Shown: positions 12,401-24,450 of the stretch, piece after piece
Position numbering within the stretch: the first letter of the stretch is position 1
Layout: the number at the start of each line of letters is the position of its first letter
From: Lunularia cruciata
Taxonomy: Eukaryota > Streptophyta > Marchantiopsida > Lunulariales > Lunulariaceae
Length of the DNA stretch: 64,000 nucleotides
Assembly (NCBI GenBank): GCA_948567375.1
Contig: OX419762.1
Location: forward strand, 43,071,034-43,135,033
Reading direction: 5' to 3'
Made by a program: the position numbers and the translations under genes
Notes under the pieces: generated by a model
Database searches by the model: none
The model's input: only the letters and a program-made list of their open reading frames with translations
Told to the model about the DNA's origin: nothing

Positions 12401-12640
12401 GCCACTCCCACGACTTGATCTATATCCTTGGAACGGTCAACAAAGAGATAGAGGAAGCATAAAAAATCCCAAGTGTCATTGTTGTTGATGTGGTCACTTG
12501 CCTCATGTGAGCATCCCAAGTGGCCCAATCATAGTCTTTGTGCATCCTTCCCACATGGGTCTTTACTCCTTGCAAGGTAAAGCATCAATAACACACCGTA
12601 CATGGTCTATCTCAGGCCGCTCTAGGCGGCCTCACATAGG
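9437..12640 (-). mobile_element. Decayed non-LTR retrotransposon (LINE)
   Basis: The minus strand carries a broken LINE-type polymerase between about 12.3 and 10.5 kb. It is followed by a non-coding end (9437-9716) that also exists as separate truncated copies. No LTRs flank it. The right limit near 12640 is where recognisable coding traces stop and is approximate. I could not find a poly(A) tail or target-site duplication, so the left limit is set by the repeat edge. Confidence 0.6.
10508..11440 (-). pseudogene. LINE reverse transcriptase fragment
   Basis: Read leftwards on the minus strand, three broken frames cover successive RT motifs. VDAKNTFNSVS-like motif A sits near 11390-11420, RQRDPLGGPL (motif B region) near 11215-11240, and SLADDTYIV (motif C, catalytic Asp-Asp kept) near 11115-11150. 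A C-terminal segment with RDLAHREISLPIFCGGFGLL lies near 10610-10700. The xADD form and the Gln-Arg-Asp-Pro-Leu-Gly block are typical of LINE rather than LTR enzymes. Frameshifts separate the segments, so no protein is made. Minus-strand frames at 11735-12276 may be the N-terminal part of the same polyprotein, but I cannot assign a domain. Confidence 0.75.
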
Positions 12641-14029
12641 GAGGTGTAGCCATGGCTAGCACAAGAATAACAATAATAACACATGATGCTCCTCTCCATA
12701 TCTCCCCATACCTAAAAGACCACAACCCCTCACATACCAGGTCACATGAGAAAATACAATCTCTCCTAACCCTAAAAACTATAAACTTTCATAACTTTCA
12801 ATTTCCATCTCAAAAAATTTCAAACTAAGTCCCATGGAACTCAATCATGAAAACCAAGAGATTAGAATGAAAATTCTTGACCCATCACTCTCAATGTGTA
12901 ATGATCATTCAAACCCAAAAATCCCCATAAATTTCTACTCAATTCTCCATAATCTTCAATCTAGGTACCAATGGAATCAAAAATTGAAAAAACAAACAAA
13001 ATGAACTATTCACTTGAGTGCTATATGCTAGAGAGCACTCAAAAAATTAATATCTTTCCTCTCTCATCTCTCCCTCTCCTCTCCCATCTCCACACTCTCC
13101 CAGACTCCCCAAACATTTGAAAGAGGTAAGGAAAGAGGTAATCATCTTCACCGACACAAAATTGTCCTAAGTCCATCTCAAATCTTGATAGTACTCATAA
13201 TATATTGAGATCTGAATATTATATAAATAGATATTATGTAAGTGAGAGAAATTTATTCTCATGATCAGAGTTTGCATTCCAATTTTGTAAGCAAAAAAAT
13301 TAATCATATTTTGTAACATTAAAAGTACATAATATATTTCATTTATATAAAATTTTTGTCTTCTAATAAGATTTTAAATTGAAGTTATACTATCTAAAAA
13401 GAAAATTTCAAATTATTTGATTATAATTAAATTTTGTATGATTCATTTTCAGGTTATGAAATAAATACATCACTAACAAGTAAAAGAAACAAACTTCCAT
13501 GTTCTACTAAATATATACATACCTCTTTCTCATTCATTAGTTAGATAATATGCTATAATCTGTATCTAATATTTTCTCTCTCATCTAATATAACTCATAT
13601 TCTTGCTTGTGTCTTAGATTATAGTTGTAAAAAATTTAAAAGAAAGAGATATACATTTTTTAAATATCAATATTCAAACACATATATTTAAAATGAGTTC
13701 CAAAGAAATCATTACAGATGCTTTTTCAACAAATTAAATTCTATCTAGTAATTTTAACTTGATTGTCATTTATATTGTCATGATGTGCAGTGTAATGAGA
13801 GGCATTTGCAAGACTCATGCAATTTATTGAATTGAACCATACTAAATTGAACTAAATAATTACGATCTCAATATATGCATTGCATAAAAAGACCACTAAA
13901 CAAGTTGAAATCACACACAAAGGTAATAAAATAAACTAAGTAGTAACTAGTCAATTAGATAGTGTATAAGGGAGAGCACAAAATACACAAGAAAGTATTA
14001 AGATGAAATTCTCATATAATACTGAATTG
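12641..14029. other. AT-rich intergenic DNA with one arm of a direct repeat
   Basis: No gene. About 110 bp starting near 13898 (AAGTTGAAATCACACACAAAG through GATGAAATTCTCATAT) recurs near 14738-14845 in the same orientation. The two copies bracket the dispersed repeat at 14030-14525 and the AT microsatellite. Confidence 0.5.
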
Positions 14030-14525
14030 AATCAAAATTAATATAAGATATATAATCTGAAAATACCATTGGAAATGCAATATTCAATTGTGAGTATTTA
14101 AGAATTGCACTGCAAGCTCAAAACATGAGAGTTAGCTATGGAAGTAAGCTCCACGGCTGAATATAAATTCTAGAAAATAACTGAAAGACTACCTATATAT
14201 GCCCCTATCAAAGGTACTTTGCTGTAAAAGCCAAAACACCCTACATAAGAACTTTCATAGAACCATGAATATAATAAGCAACGGAGAACCTTAAATATGC
14301 ACATAAGGAACCATGACAAATTTTTATTGGTTCCTTGTCCCAAATAATATACCAAGGGACTTTTAACAAATGCATTTGCTATAAGAACCTAAAATGATAC
14401 ATGAGAACACTATACTGTAATAAACTATAACTATATATAACTTGTTTAAATAAAACTCATGTGGGAAGTTATATACCATATGTTGATCTTGGAAATATAG
14501 TATATAGGTGAGGTATATTCTAAAC
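14030..14525. repeat. Dispersed repeat, copy 1 (second copy near 60.6 kb)
   Basis: This stretch resembles 60620-61110 in the same orientation. Shared blocks appear in order: AGCTATGGAAGTAAG, AGGTACTTT, TAAAAGCCAAA, ACCCTACATAAGAAC, ATGAATnTAATAAGCA, ACAAATGCnTTT, GGAAnnnATAnACCA and AGAAATATA-like ends. Divergence is high. Neither copy is coding. It is probably an old non-autonomous element. Confidence 0.6.
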
Positions 14526-14660
14526 ATTAATATGTTCTATGTATCTAAGCATGATAGTTGTCATAACATGTACTACTATGAACATGTAGTGTCATAAGAT
14601 GTTAGCATATGCGGCATTGGTAAGACTTGTACAATCTACATAAACTAAACTGAATAAATA

Positions 14661-14662
<2 letters not shown>

Positions 14663-14714
<52 letters not shown>
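14663..14714. repeat. (AT)n microsatellite
   Basis: An uninterrupted run of about 26 AT dinucleotides. Confidence 0.95.
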
Positions 14715-14717
<3 letters not shown>

Positions 14718-14989
14718 AACCAAGTACTATGACCAATCAGCAAGTTGAAATCATACACAAAGCTATTAAACTAAGTGGTGACTAGTCAACTAGATAGTGC
14801 ACAAGAGAGTAGTGATATGAAATTCTCATATCTACACCTCCTTCCCTCACATAAAATAAGCAAGGTACTCAGCATATTGAAGAAATAACAAATTGTCCAA
14901 ATCCTCCCATGTGTTCAAATTGTGCTATTCAACCAGATTGCAATGTAGAAACTCAAGGTAGATCAATGAATGAAAAGTAGCTACCTCAA

Positions 14990-16303
14990 AAACATGGTCA
15001 AAGTATTATCTTACACCTGAAAAACCTTTAGAGGTCTTTTAGACATAGTATCAACAATTTGGTATTGGTGAGTGATATCAAGTTTGTGAATTACCTCAAA
15101 CTCTTGAAGTATGAGTGCACAATGAGCTAGCTTGCTAATTAGTTTGTCATTGGTCATCAACCACTTTAGTAGTTAGTGTATAATGTGTTGGATGTCATAT
15201 AGGTAAGGTCTAAAATGTACAAAACAGAAAAAACACTCACCTTGTAAGAAGATTAAATGCTTTTTGTCTTAATATTGCATATCAATGAGATACTCCTTGT
15301 CTTTCTCTTCAAGTTAACCTAAAATTGCACCAATTCCAAGAGCAATCCAATCTATATATAATATGAAGACCTTGCTGAAATCAAGTCTTCTAAGCATTGA
15401 GTATTCCAAGAGCTTCTCCTTGAGTGCTTGGAAAGAAAATTGAGCATCTTTGCTCCATGTCTAAGAGGTATACTTCTTCCATAATGTTTAAAGAGGATGT
15501 GAAAAAATATTGAATTCTTGAAGTAAATCCAATAATAATTGCATAACATTATAAAGCTTCTCAATGTGCTCATATTGCTGGGTTGAGCATCTCCAAAATA
15601 GCAACCACTTTGGCCCAATGAACCATAACACCATTCAAAAGAATACAATGCCAAAAGTAAACTATTGATGTAACTTAAGCTCTAATTTCTTGGGATGTAT
15701 TTTCATATCCATAGCCATAAGTCTCTTGAATAGCTCTTCTAGATGAGTCATGTTGCTCAAAGTCCTTGATATGGATTAGAATATCATTGATATATCAGTT
15801 CAAGAAATGTGCACATTCAAGTACTTGGTCCATGACTCTTTGAAAGAATATTGGGCCATTCTTCAAGCCAAATGGCATCATTAGCTTCTCCATTTTCTAA
15901 GCTAGTTATGTTATGAACTAACTTACATGCTTCACCAAAACTTGATGGAATTTCAGGTCTAATATAGTCATGTATGGGTCTTTGGAGTGGGTTTAAATAT
16001 ATCAAAAGCAAATTGAGGAAAATTACATTATACCTCTTCCTCCAACACTTGTTATGATGTATAAAGTGTTGAAGATTTGTAAATGAATATTGGTCTAATT
16101 TGAAGATTTGATTGAGATATCATGTAGAAGAACTTTTAGAATTGAATACTTAAAAACCAAATTTTTAACTAATATACATATAAAAGAGTATATATTGGAC
16201 CATAATCCATTTAAGAGCATTCAAGTCCATAACTCTTCCCAATAGAGCATTGTTCCAATCTATTCATCTTGATGTCACTAGTAGTTTCAATTTGGAATCC
16301 CAT
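14990..16303 (-). mobile_element. Old Ty3/gypsy relic R0, 3' part of pol
   Basis: Minus-strand traces of a gypsy polymerase continue to the right edge of this segment, where element E4 is inserted with a CCCAT target duplication (16299-16303 and 27603-27607). The relic resumes at 27608. Together the two parts form one decayed element running right to left. Its LTRs were not found. Confidence 0.6.
15000..15920 (-). pseudogene. Gypsy RT/RNase H relic of R0
   Basis: On the minus strand near 15880-15800 a frame reads close to MPFGLKNGPIFFQRVMDQVL, the LTR-retrotransposon RT block before the active site. It is followed by YINDILI, where YIDD is expected, so one catalytic Asp is changed to Asn. 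Further left, near 15350-15450, SFQALKEKLLEYSMLRR and an FILYID-type segment mark the start of RNase H. Stops and frameshifts are frequent. It is clearly older than E1, E2 and E3. Confidence 0.65.
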
Positions 16304-16361
16304 TGTAAAAGACTGAGGAGAGAAATAGGAGAATGGAAGATCAAAATTAAAGATCACATTA
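16304..16361 (-). repeat. E4 3' LTR, outer fragment
   Basis: It begins TGTAAAAGACTGAGGAG and matches the start of the 27159-27602 LTR. It breaks at CATTA (16357-16361), the target duplicated by insertion of E1. Confidence 0.85.
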
Positions 16362-16949
16362 TGTAATACTCCCAGGACAAGAGAAGAGAGAAAACACAGA
16401 TTGCACACTCAAACATTTGATGCTCCAAAGGAGCACCTTCTCTTTATTATATAGACAAAGAGGATCTCCTCCAAGGAAGCTCCACCATAGGATTAGGGAC
16501 ACAAATAGGTGACATGTCAGCAAGCTCCACCCTTGGAATACTTACTTGGATGGGTGACATGTCTGGTCTAGGTCCTATCTGGTTGGTCAAACAAGCTTTG
16601 ACCAGAGGGAATCTTTTAGGGAATCTTCTTGTAGGAATCTCAAAATCACGTAAGTAAGGTACCGTTGGAAAGCTCTTGACGAGACAAAGCAGGGGGAGGG
16701 AAGTCCAGCTTTTCCTCCATGATTGGGGGGGGGGGGGTTTGCACATTTTTTAGGCCTAATTCATCCGTTTAGGCCTCCAAAATTGCCTTCAAAGATTTCA
16801 TGCATATTTTGATTCCTACTCTATTAGTAGAAGTACTCTTTTGGTAATACTTCTATCTTATCTATTTTGACCATCATGTATGACATCATTCTAGATGTTA
16901 CCAAACCAAATTTCACATCTAGATCATATGGCTAGCTCTTGGTATTACA
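16362..16949 (-). repeat. E1 3' LTR (588 bp)
   Basis: Plus-strand ends are TGTAATACTCCCAGG and GGTATTACA. It matches 22015-22593 with scattered differences, including a run of G near 16724-16736. Confidence 0.9.
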
Positions 16950-16972
16950 TACCTCCCTCCTTTTAAGACGCA
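16950..16972 (-). promoter_or_regulatory. E1 polypurine tract
   Basis: On the minus strand, AAAAGGAGGGAGGTA lies immediately before the TGTAATACC start of the 3' LTR, the expected place for second-strand priming. The same tract occurs beside the left LTR of E2. Confidence 0.8.
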
Positions 16973-18505
16973 ATGTCCTCGTTGTGCAATTGTTGCTCAA
17001 ATGCTTGCACCAACACCGATGCATATGCCAAATTGGCAGCGGGCTCCCAGGTTGCTTCATAGAGGGGGTAACCTTTCCATTGTACTAGATAGTCCACCCG
17101 TGGATGGCGAGTACCACACATGCATTTTTGGAGAATCCGCTCCACTTCATATTCCTCTGTGCCATCAATGAATGTCGAACAAGGTTGAATGTCTTGTGTG
17201 GAATGACCCTAGCCTGATTGGGGAGAATATCTGCGTAGTAGGGAGACATGGAACATTGGATGGATCTTCATGTGTGGTGGTAGCTCAAGGTGATAGGCCA
17301 CAGCACCGACGCGACAAAGAATCAAGAAAGGCCTAATAAAACGAGGTCTGAGCTTACAAGGTCCAACTAATGTGAGGTTGGTTGTTGATAGCCACACTTG
17401 ATCCCCAACATTGAACTCCATGTGCCTACGGTGTGCATCAACATATTGCTTCTGTCAATTTTGTGCAATCTATAATCTGTGCTTGGCGCTCTCCACACCT
17501 TGTTGGATTCTAGAAACAAATGTGTTGACTGCATCGACCTTGGTAGCCATAGGACGGATCTTCATCAAGCTAGAAGGTGTGAAGGGATGCTCACCATACA
17601 TGAGGAAGTACAAAGTGACTTGGGTGGATGCATTCACTAAATTGTTGTAAGCAAATTCCACCAACGGGAGTAGGGTGTCCAACCTCTCTTGCTCTTCTAA
17701 GGTGAAGCCGAATAACATGGCTTCAATCGTACGATTAGCCCGCTCTGTTTGGCCATCTGTTTGTGGGTGGTAAGTTGTGGACATGGCCAACTTGGTTTTG
17801 AAGAAACCAAAGAGTGTTCACCAAAAAAAACTAGTGAATTGGGTGCCTCTATCGGTGATGAGTACTCTAGACAAGCCATGGTGAGCAAAGACTGCATCTA
17901 AGTATAATTGAGCTAGTTGTAGAGCGGTCACCTCCTTGGTGGTAGGATGGACATGAATCATTTTGTTGAGCCGGTCCACAAAGACCACAATGGAGTCAAA
18001 CCCTGAGGTGGTCTTGGGTAATTCACAGACGAGATCCATACTCACTTGTTCCCAACGTTAGGTAGGATTGGGGAGAGGTTGAAAGAGCCCTGCAAGAGCT
18101 TGATTAGAAGCTTTTTTGTTGACAAAGTAGGCAGCTACACACGTAGTCCATCACGTCATTGCTCATCTTGGGCCAATAGTAATGGCGCTTGACTGCATCC
18201 AAGGTCTTGTCCACTCTGACATGAACTGCAATGGCTGAATCATGACATTCTGCTAGAATGGTGGTGGGTAATTCTGGGACATTTGGGATCCATAATCTGC
18301 CATCCCGAAAGATGAGTCCTTGGGTGCTGGTGACACGTTTGGATGATTGCGCTTCTACAATCTGTGGATCAGTTTTTGTAGCAGCCAGAATCTTTGGCCA
18401 GAATTCAGGGTTAATCTTAACCTCTGCCACCAAGTTGTTTGCCATTGGCATGCGGGTGAATGCATCTACAAGTTGCTTCTTACCTTCCACGTAGGTGATT
18501 GTCAT
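16963..18505 (-). pseudogene. E1 integrase with C-terminal chromodomain
   Basis: Broken minus-strand frames cover, from right to left: an RNase H tail with VDAFTRMP; a zinc-binding region with HYYWPKM and CLLCQQ; the integrase core, with MDLVCELP (first Asp), LITDRGTQF (second Asp) and HPQTDGQTERANR (third acidic residue); the C-terminal MEFNVGDQVWLS and HPMFHVSLLRRY; and a chromodomain with YLVQWKGYPLYEATWEP at about 17040-17090. The chromodomain aromatic residues are intact here, unlike in E2. Frameshifts near 17690-17900 and 18045-18104 break the chain. By family the integrase inserts the element and the chromodomain reads histone marks. Confidence 0.85.
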
Positions 18506-18539
18506 GTTGAAGCATTGTCGCCACTCTGCCCACCAAATT

Positions 18540-19700
18540 TGGCAACAAGATAGATCCTTCTACATCTCGAGGTAGACTAGAGGTTTGTGGTCTGTCTCTA
18601 CTACAAATGCCTTCTTGCCCAAATAGTGCTTCCAATGCTTGGTTGCTAGAACAATGGCCAGCTCTTCTCGTTCTATGGTGTGGTAGTTGCGCTCTACCGG
18701 TTACAACTTTTGAGAGAAATATGCAATTGGATGCCATCCGTCATGCCACTCTTGTTGTAGGACTGCTCCTATTGCTACGCCTGATGCATCTGTAGCCAAC
18801 TTGATTGGACGTTTTGGGTCATACCACTTCAAGATTGGTGCATGTAGCAAGGCGGCTTTCAATTCTTGAAAGTCCAACTCTTGTGCAGTTCCCCATGTCC
18901 ACTTCTTCCCCTTGCCAAGTAGTGCCGTTAAAGGTTGTGCAACCTTGGAGAAGTCCTTGACAAATCTACAATAGAATCCCATCAACCCCAATAAGCTCTT
19001 AAGTTAAGTCTGATCTTCTGGGGCACTCCATTTTTGAATGACCTCTATTTTATCTATCAATACTTGAATGCACTCTGCACTTACTCTATGCCCCAAGAAG
19101 TCTACTTTAGACTTGCCAAACTTGCACTTTGAGATTTTGGCGTACAATCAATTTTGTCTTAGAATCTGGAGGACCTCTCATAGATGTTTGTGTTCCATCA
19201 TCATCATGCTATTGTATACTAAGATATCATCCAAGAAGACGATAATAGACTTATCCAAGTATGGACAAAATATGTCATTCATTAGACTCATGAAAGTGGC
19301 AAGTGCATTGGTGAGGCCAAACAAGATACTTGAAGTGGCCATACTTAGTTCAAAAGGCAATTTTGTACACATCCTCCTTTGCAATTCGGATTTGATCGTA
19401 ACCACTTGGCAAGTCCAATTTGGTGAAGTATCTTGCTCCATGTAGTTGATAAAATAGGTCATCCATGCAAGGTAAGGGGTATTTGTTCTTCAATGTTTGC
19501 TGATTGAGACCTTGATAGTCAATGCACATGCGCATTATACCATCCTTCTTCTTCACAAACAAGACAGGAGCCCCATATGATGATACACTAGGTTGAATGA
19601 ATCCCTTCTGTAGCATCTCCATAATTTGAGTCTTACACTCCTCCAACTCATGAGGTGATAGGCGATATGGGGCCTTACAAGGAGGTGTCTTTCCCGGGAG
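18540..19700 (-). pseudogene. E1 reverse transcriptase / RNase H
   Basis: Minus-strand segments give, from right to left, the RT fingers with [12 protein letters not shown] and [12 protein letters not shown], then [16 protein letters not shown], and the catalytic FLDDILVY near 19215-19240. RNase H follows with [16 protein letters not shown] near 18760-18810. The frame breaks near 19350, in the middle of RT, and again around 18990-19180. E2 carries the same region as one open frame. Confidence 0.85.
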
Positions 19701-19849
19701 TGTCTCAATTTTGTGATCTACTCACCTTTTTGGTGGTAATCTTGAGGGTAGATCATCAGGAAAAACATCTTGAAACTCATCCACCACATCCTTCAATTTC
19801 TCAAGAATTTGTCCATCAAGTTGTGCATTCTGAACTTCTCTTATTAGAC

Positions 19850-20400
19850 CCATGAAACATCTATCGGTCTTACAGATAGTTGCCGTCCTTATGACATATA
19901 GAGGCAGTTTCTACCTGTGTGATTTTTCTTTAATCCCAATGATTGACCATTGGTGGGTTCTCACTACTTTCTTCCTCCAATCCACCATAGGGTTGTATTG
20001 CTCCATCCATGGCATGCCTAAAATTGCATCATAACGAGCCAACTGTATCACTTGCCACTCAATTGCTTCATGATATTCTCTTACAGAGAGGGTTACCCGT
20101 CTAGGTAATGATTCAATCCTCTTTGTTTGCCCATTAGGTAACTCTACTTCTTCACTCCCATCTCTATTGCTCTCGGATCTATTAATACTCTCACTTGATT
20201 ACCTTCTAGGATTCCATTCACGACAATCAATTGTGAGGTTGCCTTTTGGGATCTTTGTGCATTATTCTTCTTCCTTCCCTTGCTTCTCTGCTTCCTTATT
20301 GAGCCAATAAGGCCATGAGGTACATTTATTGGCAATCTTTGTTTTCCAAAGTGATTTCCACCTCTTCTTCTTTAATGTGCCTCTCCATGTTCAAAGATCG
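19850..20400 (-). pseudogene. E1 aspartic protease region
   Basis: Minus-strand frames carry QVRVLIDPRA at about 20160-20195, where gypsy proteases have a D-S/T-G-A active site, and YDAILGMPWMEQ near 20000-20040. The catalytic Asp is kept but the next two residues are Pro-Arg. E2 has the same substitution. The frame is interrupted between these two motifs. Confidence 0.7.
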
Positions 20401-21425
20401 CTTGTACAAAGGCCGAGGGCCTCTAGGGAAACGAGTGCGACAATTGGTAGATATGTGCCCAATACAGCCACAATTGTAACAACGGCGTTGTTCTCCTCAA
20501 GGCTCTTCTCCTCGTGGGGCTCCATCTCTTCGTTCTTCTACTTGTCCACGCTCTCCTTGAAGCGGTCGTGCTCCTTGATCCCAGAATCAAAGGTTGCCCA
20601 ATTCCATTGGTACTGGTCCACCCATGTGTGGCATTTCTGCCCAATAATGTTGAGGTGGAACTATTCCTTCACCTCCACCTAATGCTCATGCTATTCTCTA
20701 CGCACAAGCAATGGCTTCAAATACCGTGCAAGGATTTTGCACCATGACTTCTTGGCAAATCCGCTCTTTCAACCCTTGTTTGAAATTGTCGAGAGCCTCT
20801 ACTAGACTCATGTCGGTAATTGCAACTTGTAGATCCAAAAATGCCTCCACATACTCTTGTATGCTATTCTTTTGTCTCAATCTCCATAGTCGGGTTTGAG
20901 CCATCTGCACAAAATCCACCAATTGGAAATTCTTTAGCAATCATTCTTACATTGTTGTCCATGTGACCTCTCTTCTCTCTGCCAACATGGATCGTTCCCA
21001 AGCATCATACCATGTGAGGGCTTTATTGGTCAAGTACCCACATGCAAACACATTTGTAGCATGCTTTGTGATCTCTGTTGAGAAAAATCAAAAATATCAA
21101 TTCATTCTTGAGATCCAATTTTCCACTACTCCCATCGTACGCTGCCCCTTGTAAGGCTCAATGTTGCAAGTCTTCTTCATCCGGAGTAGCAATCTGGCTT
21201 CATCGTTGATAGGGTTTGTAGGCACAGGTGCCTCTCCAGGTACTTCAATCACAAGTACTGGGTTTTGAGATGGTTCTTCTTCTTGCATGGCTTGATCGTT
21301 CCTGAGGATCTGCACTTGACTTTGTAATGTCTCCATGGTCATCTTAATCTCTCAAAATTCATTCAACATCCCTTGCATTCCTTGCACCAACTCTTGCGAT
21401 TACGGATCCATGGTTCCTGCAACAC
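20400..21425 (-). pseudogene. E1 gag with zinc knuckle
   Basis: The minus strand holds a broken gag matching that of E2: the start region with METLQSQVQILRNDQ near 21335, the capsid-like part with GVVENWI, and LRQKNSIQEYVEAFLDLQ near 20840-20890. A CCHC knuckle region with YWAHI (damaged) lies near 20440-20480. The capsid part is split by a frameshift near 20940-21100. Confidence 0.75.
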
Positions 21426-21439
21426 TCAATTGCTAATGT

Positions 21440-21880
21440 CTACTTCAATACAGAGTCAATATAATCACTCTGGAAGGCACACAAACTATCGGAACTACCA
21501 TTGGGACCTTAGAAGCTATCACTCGTTGATAATACTCCTCACTAAAATTCCTAATCACAAAATCTCTAAACATCACTTTTGGTCTCACTACATAACGGAT
21601 TTCTACTTGAGTGTTGAAAGGGAGAGGATTTGGAACATTCATATCCATATTATCATAATAGAATGTAGATTGTCAAATCCCACTCTTTGTCATATATCAC
21701 CACAGGTAGAATCACCGGGTTTGGTGAGTTCATCACTCTGTCCATGAATTCTGCACCATAGTGATAAACTAGCGATACCCTCATCTGCTCATGCTAGATA
21801 TACATAACCTTGATGTGGAATGGGTTTGAGAATGGAAAGCTAGGTGCGGGAAATTGTCCTCTCGTTGCATCCATCCCATC
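21440..21880 (-). pseudogene. E1 pre-gag frames (two related domains)
   Basis: Two short minus-strand reading segments lie between the primer site and gag and are conserved with E2. The left one (21445-21648) has PFNTQVEIRYVV and FSEEYYQRVIAS. The right one has PFHIKV, YGAEFMDRVMNSPNP and WDLTIY. The two segments resemble each other. I do not recognise the domain. See E2 for the better-preserved copy. Confidence 0.6.
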
Positions 21881-21998
21881 CGCTCTCTAAAGTCCTTCCT
21901 AAGTCTAGCAATTACTCTATGTTCTCCACCTCAAATTACTCAGTTTTAGTAGTTCGTGTTATTCTAAGAGGGGTGATCCACTCTCTTGGACTAAAACA

Positions 21999-22014
21999 CT
22001 TGCTCTGATACCAT
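21999..22014 (-). promoter_or_regulatory. E1 primer-binding site (initiator Met tRNA)
   Basis: On the minus strand, TGGTATCAGAGC follows the 5' LTR almost directly. It complements the 3' end of plant initiator Met tRNA. Confidence 0.9.
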
Positions 22015-22593
22015 TGTAATACTCCGAGGACCAGAGAAGAGAGAAAACACAGATTGCACACTCAAACATTCAATGCCCCAAAGGAGCACCTTCTCTTTAT
22101 TATATAGACAAAGAGGATCTCCTCCAAGGAAGCTACACCATAGGATTAGGGACACAGATAGGTGAAATGTAAGCAAGCTCCACCCTTGGATTACTTACTT
22201 GGATGGGTGACATGTCTGGTCTAGGTCCTATCTGGTTGGTCAAACAAGCTTTGACTAAAGGGAATCTTTTAGGGAATCTTCCTATAGGAATCTCAGAATC
22301 ACATGAGTAAGGTACCGTTGGAAAGCTCTCAATGGGACAAAGCAAGGGGAGGGAAGGCCAACCTTTCCTTCATTTAGGGGGGGGATCAGCACATTTTGGA
22401 GGCCTAATCCGTTTAGGCCTCTGAAATTGCCTTCAAAGATTTCAGGCATATTTTGGTTCCTACTCTATTAGAAGAAGTATTTGTTTGGTGATACTTCTAT
22501 CTTATATATTTTGACCATCATTTACAACATCATTCTAGTTGTTACCAAACCAAATTTCACATCTAGATCATATGGCTAGCTCTTGGTATTACA
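22015..22593 (-). repeat. E1 5' LTR (579 bp)
   Basis: Plus-strand ends are TGTAATACTCCGAGG and GGTATTACA. On the minus strand a CTATATAATAAAG block about 80-95 bp from the LTR end combines a TATA box with a possible AATAAA signal. Confidence 0.9.
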
Positions 22594-23040
22594 CATTAGG
22601 ACTCTTGAATGCAAGAAACTTCAAATGTCTAGCATGAAATTGGGCTATGGTATTTATAGGGAACATACAAGGCTCTTGAGAAGCTTCTAAGGAAGCTTCT
22701 TAAGAACCACCTTCTTTGAGTGCAAGCCAAGTTAACTGAGAGGCTTCTTGAGAAGCTTCTTTCTAAAAGTGGTCTACTTGGCATGTAAGCTAAACTAGTT
22801 AGGAAGCTTCCCAAGAAGCTTCCTTCTAGTTAGAACCCACCTACTTGGCATGCAAGCTAAGCTAGCCAAGAAGTTTCCTCCTAGAAGTCACCATTTGGCA
22901 TGCACATTACATGATACTTGGAAGGTACCAAGTAGCTTCTTAGATGCTTCTAGAATATTCTTATAATTTTTTGGCTAATTTGGCCTATTTGCTACTTTCT
23001 TAGTCTCAACTAGCTCATCTATAAATTCTATATTGTTACA
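22594..23040 (-). repeat. E4 3' LTR, inner fragment
   Basis: It starts with the CATTA duplication and continues the LTR interrupted at 16361. It contains TATTTATA at 22651-22658 (TATAAATA on the sense strand), several GAAGCTTC palindromes, and a perfect three-part heat-shock-element pattern TTCnnGAAnnTTC at 22948-22960. Confidence 0.85.
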
Positions 23041-23059
23041 TTTTCTCCCATCACTAATT

Positions 23060-24450
23060 GGTGACATCCTCATCACCATTAGAAGCTTCAAACTCTTGGA
23101 TAACCATTTGTGCATTTTGGAGATGAGAAAGAGGTTCCCAAGTGGTATCATGAAAAGGATACCCTTTCCAAAGGACTTTGTACTTAGTATGTTGTTGGCG
23201 GCCATGTTGAATGTGGCAACATGCAAGGTTTCAATCAACGTCATACTCCTCATGATCATTGATAGAGACGGGAGGATGAGGAGGTTAGACACAAGAGGAA
23301 AAGGAAGATGGATTAAAAGCAAAAGGAACTTGGAAATACAAAAAACAGGATGGATTTGCTTATGATAAAGCAAGACAAGTCAATAAGCAATTGGAGAAAT
23401 GATTTGGGTGACATCAAATGGATCTATCTATTTAGGAGCAAGTTTATGGACTTGGGTATCAAGTGGTAGAGGTAGGTTACTAGAAGAAAACATGACCTTA
23501 TCACCAAGTTGAAAGGTAAAATCATGACAATATTAGTAAGTGTATTGTTTCTAATGATTTTGAGCAACAAGGAGATGAGATTTGGCTTGTTATAAGGATT
23601 GGGATGTCGTGGTCAAGAAAGTGGAAGCATAAGGGACATGAGATGGAGGAAGAGCAAGAAGGAAATCTGGAACAATTGGGTATTGGCCAAAATTAATGAA
23701 GAATCCAAAGGGAGAGAATCCAATGCTTGTATGTTTGGAATTATTGTAGGCAAACTCAACAACTACAAGATATTCATCCTAGTTGGTATGGTGAACATTG
23801 ATAAAGGCATAAATCATATCTTCCAAGGTGCAATTTGCACATTCCATTTTTTCATCGGTTTGAGGATGATAGGCCATGGACAAAGCAAGCTTGGTGCCAA
23901 GTATCTAGAAGAGTGCTTGCCTAATTTTTTGGTGAATCAAAGATCATGGTTAGAGATGAGTACACAAGGCATCCCATGATGCTTGAAGACATTGTCAAAG
24001 TAGATCTAAGCTAATGTTGGAGCACTCATTGTATCAAAGGTTGGTGCCAAAATGGATTTGCTTACTAAGCTTTTCCACAATTGTTGTGTGACCTTACTTT
24101 GTCTTGGGCAAGGAGGTGATGAGATCTAAGCTCACATGTTCCCATCAAATAGATAGGATGGGAAGTGGTTGAAGGAGGCTACTTGTTTTCATTGTTGACC
24201 TTGTTGTGTTTGCAACTTTCACAAGATTGGACAAACTCCTGAACACCTCATGCCATGTTGGGCCACCACCATTGGCATTATAGGGTACCCAAGGTCTTGT
24301 CTATACCCATTTGACCAACGACTTGTAAGTCATGGGCTTCTTGAAGGTGCATAATTTGTAGATCACCCTTGGTTGGAACATAGATCCGGTTCTTACAGAA
24401 TAGAAAGCCTTTGTTAAAGGAGAAGGTGTTTTATTTCTTGTCATGTGCTA
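23060..24450 (-). pseudogene. E4 integrase and chromodomain relic
   Basis: On the minus strand, YKVLWKGYPFHDTTWEP at about 23130-23182, followed by LQNAQMVIQEFE, is a well-preserved chromodomain core. To its right, around 23330-23373, QIHPVFCIS marks the usual integrase C-terminal block before the chromodomain. The region 23400-24450 holds strongly decayed integrase traces, such as a zinc-finger-like stretch near 24180-24260. By family the chromodomain targets insertion to marked chromatin. Confidence 0.65.

Larger units (their letters stand above)
16362..22593 (-). mobile_element. Ty3/gypsy chromovirus E1, complete structure
   Basis: The element has two LTRs with TGTAATAC...GTATTACA ends, a CATTA target duplication (16357-16361 and 22594-22598), a polypurine tract next to the left LTR and a Met-tRNA primer site next to the right LTR. 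It reads right to left: pre-gag frames, gag, protease, RT/RNase H, integrase, chromodomain. It sits inside the LTR of E4 and is therefore younger. It belongs to the same family as E2 and the solo LTR at 46376, but its LTRs lack their internal duplication. Coding frames are more broken than those of E2. Confidence 0.9.
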
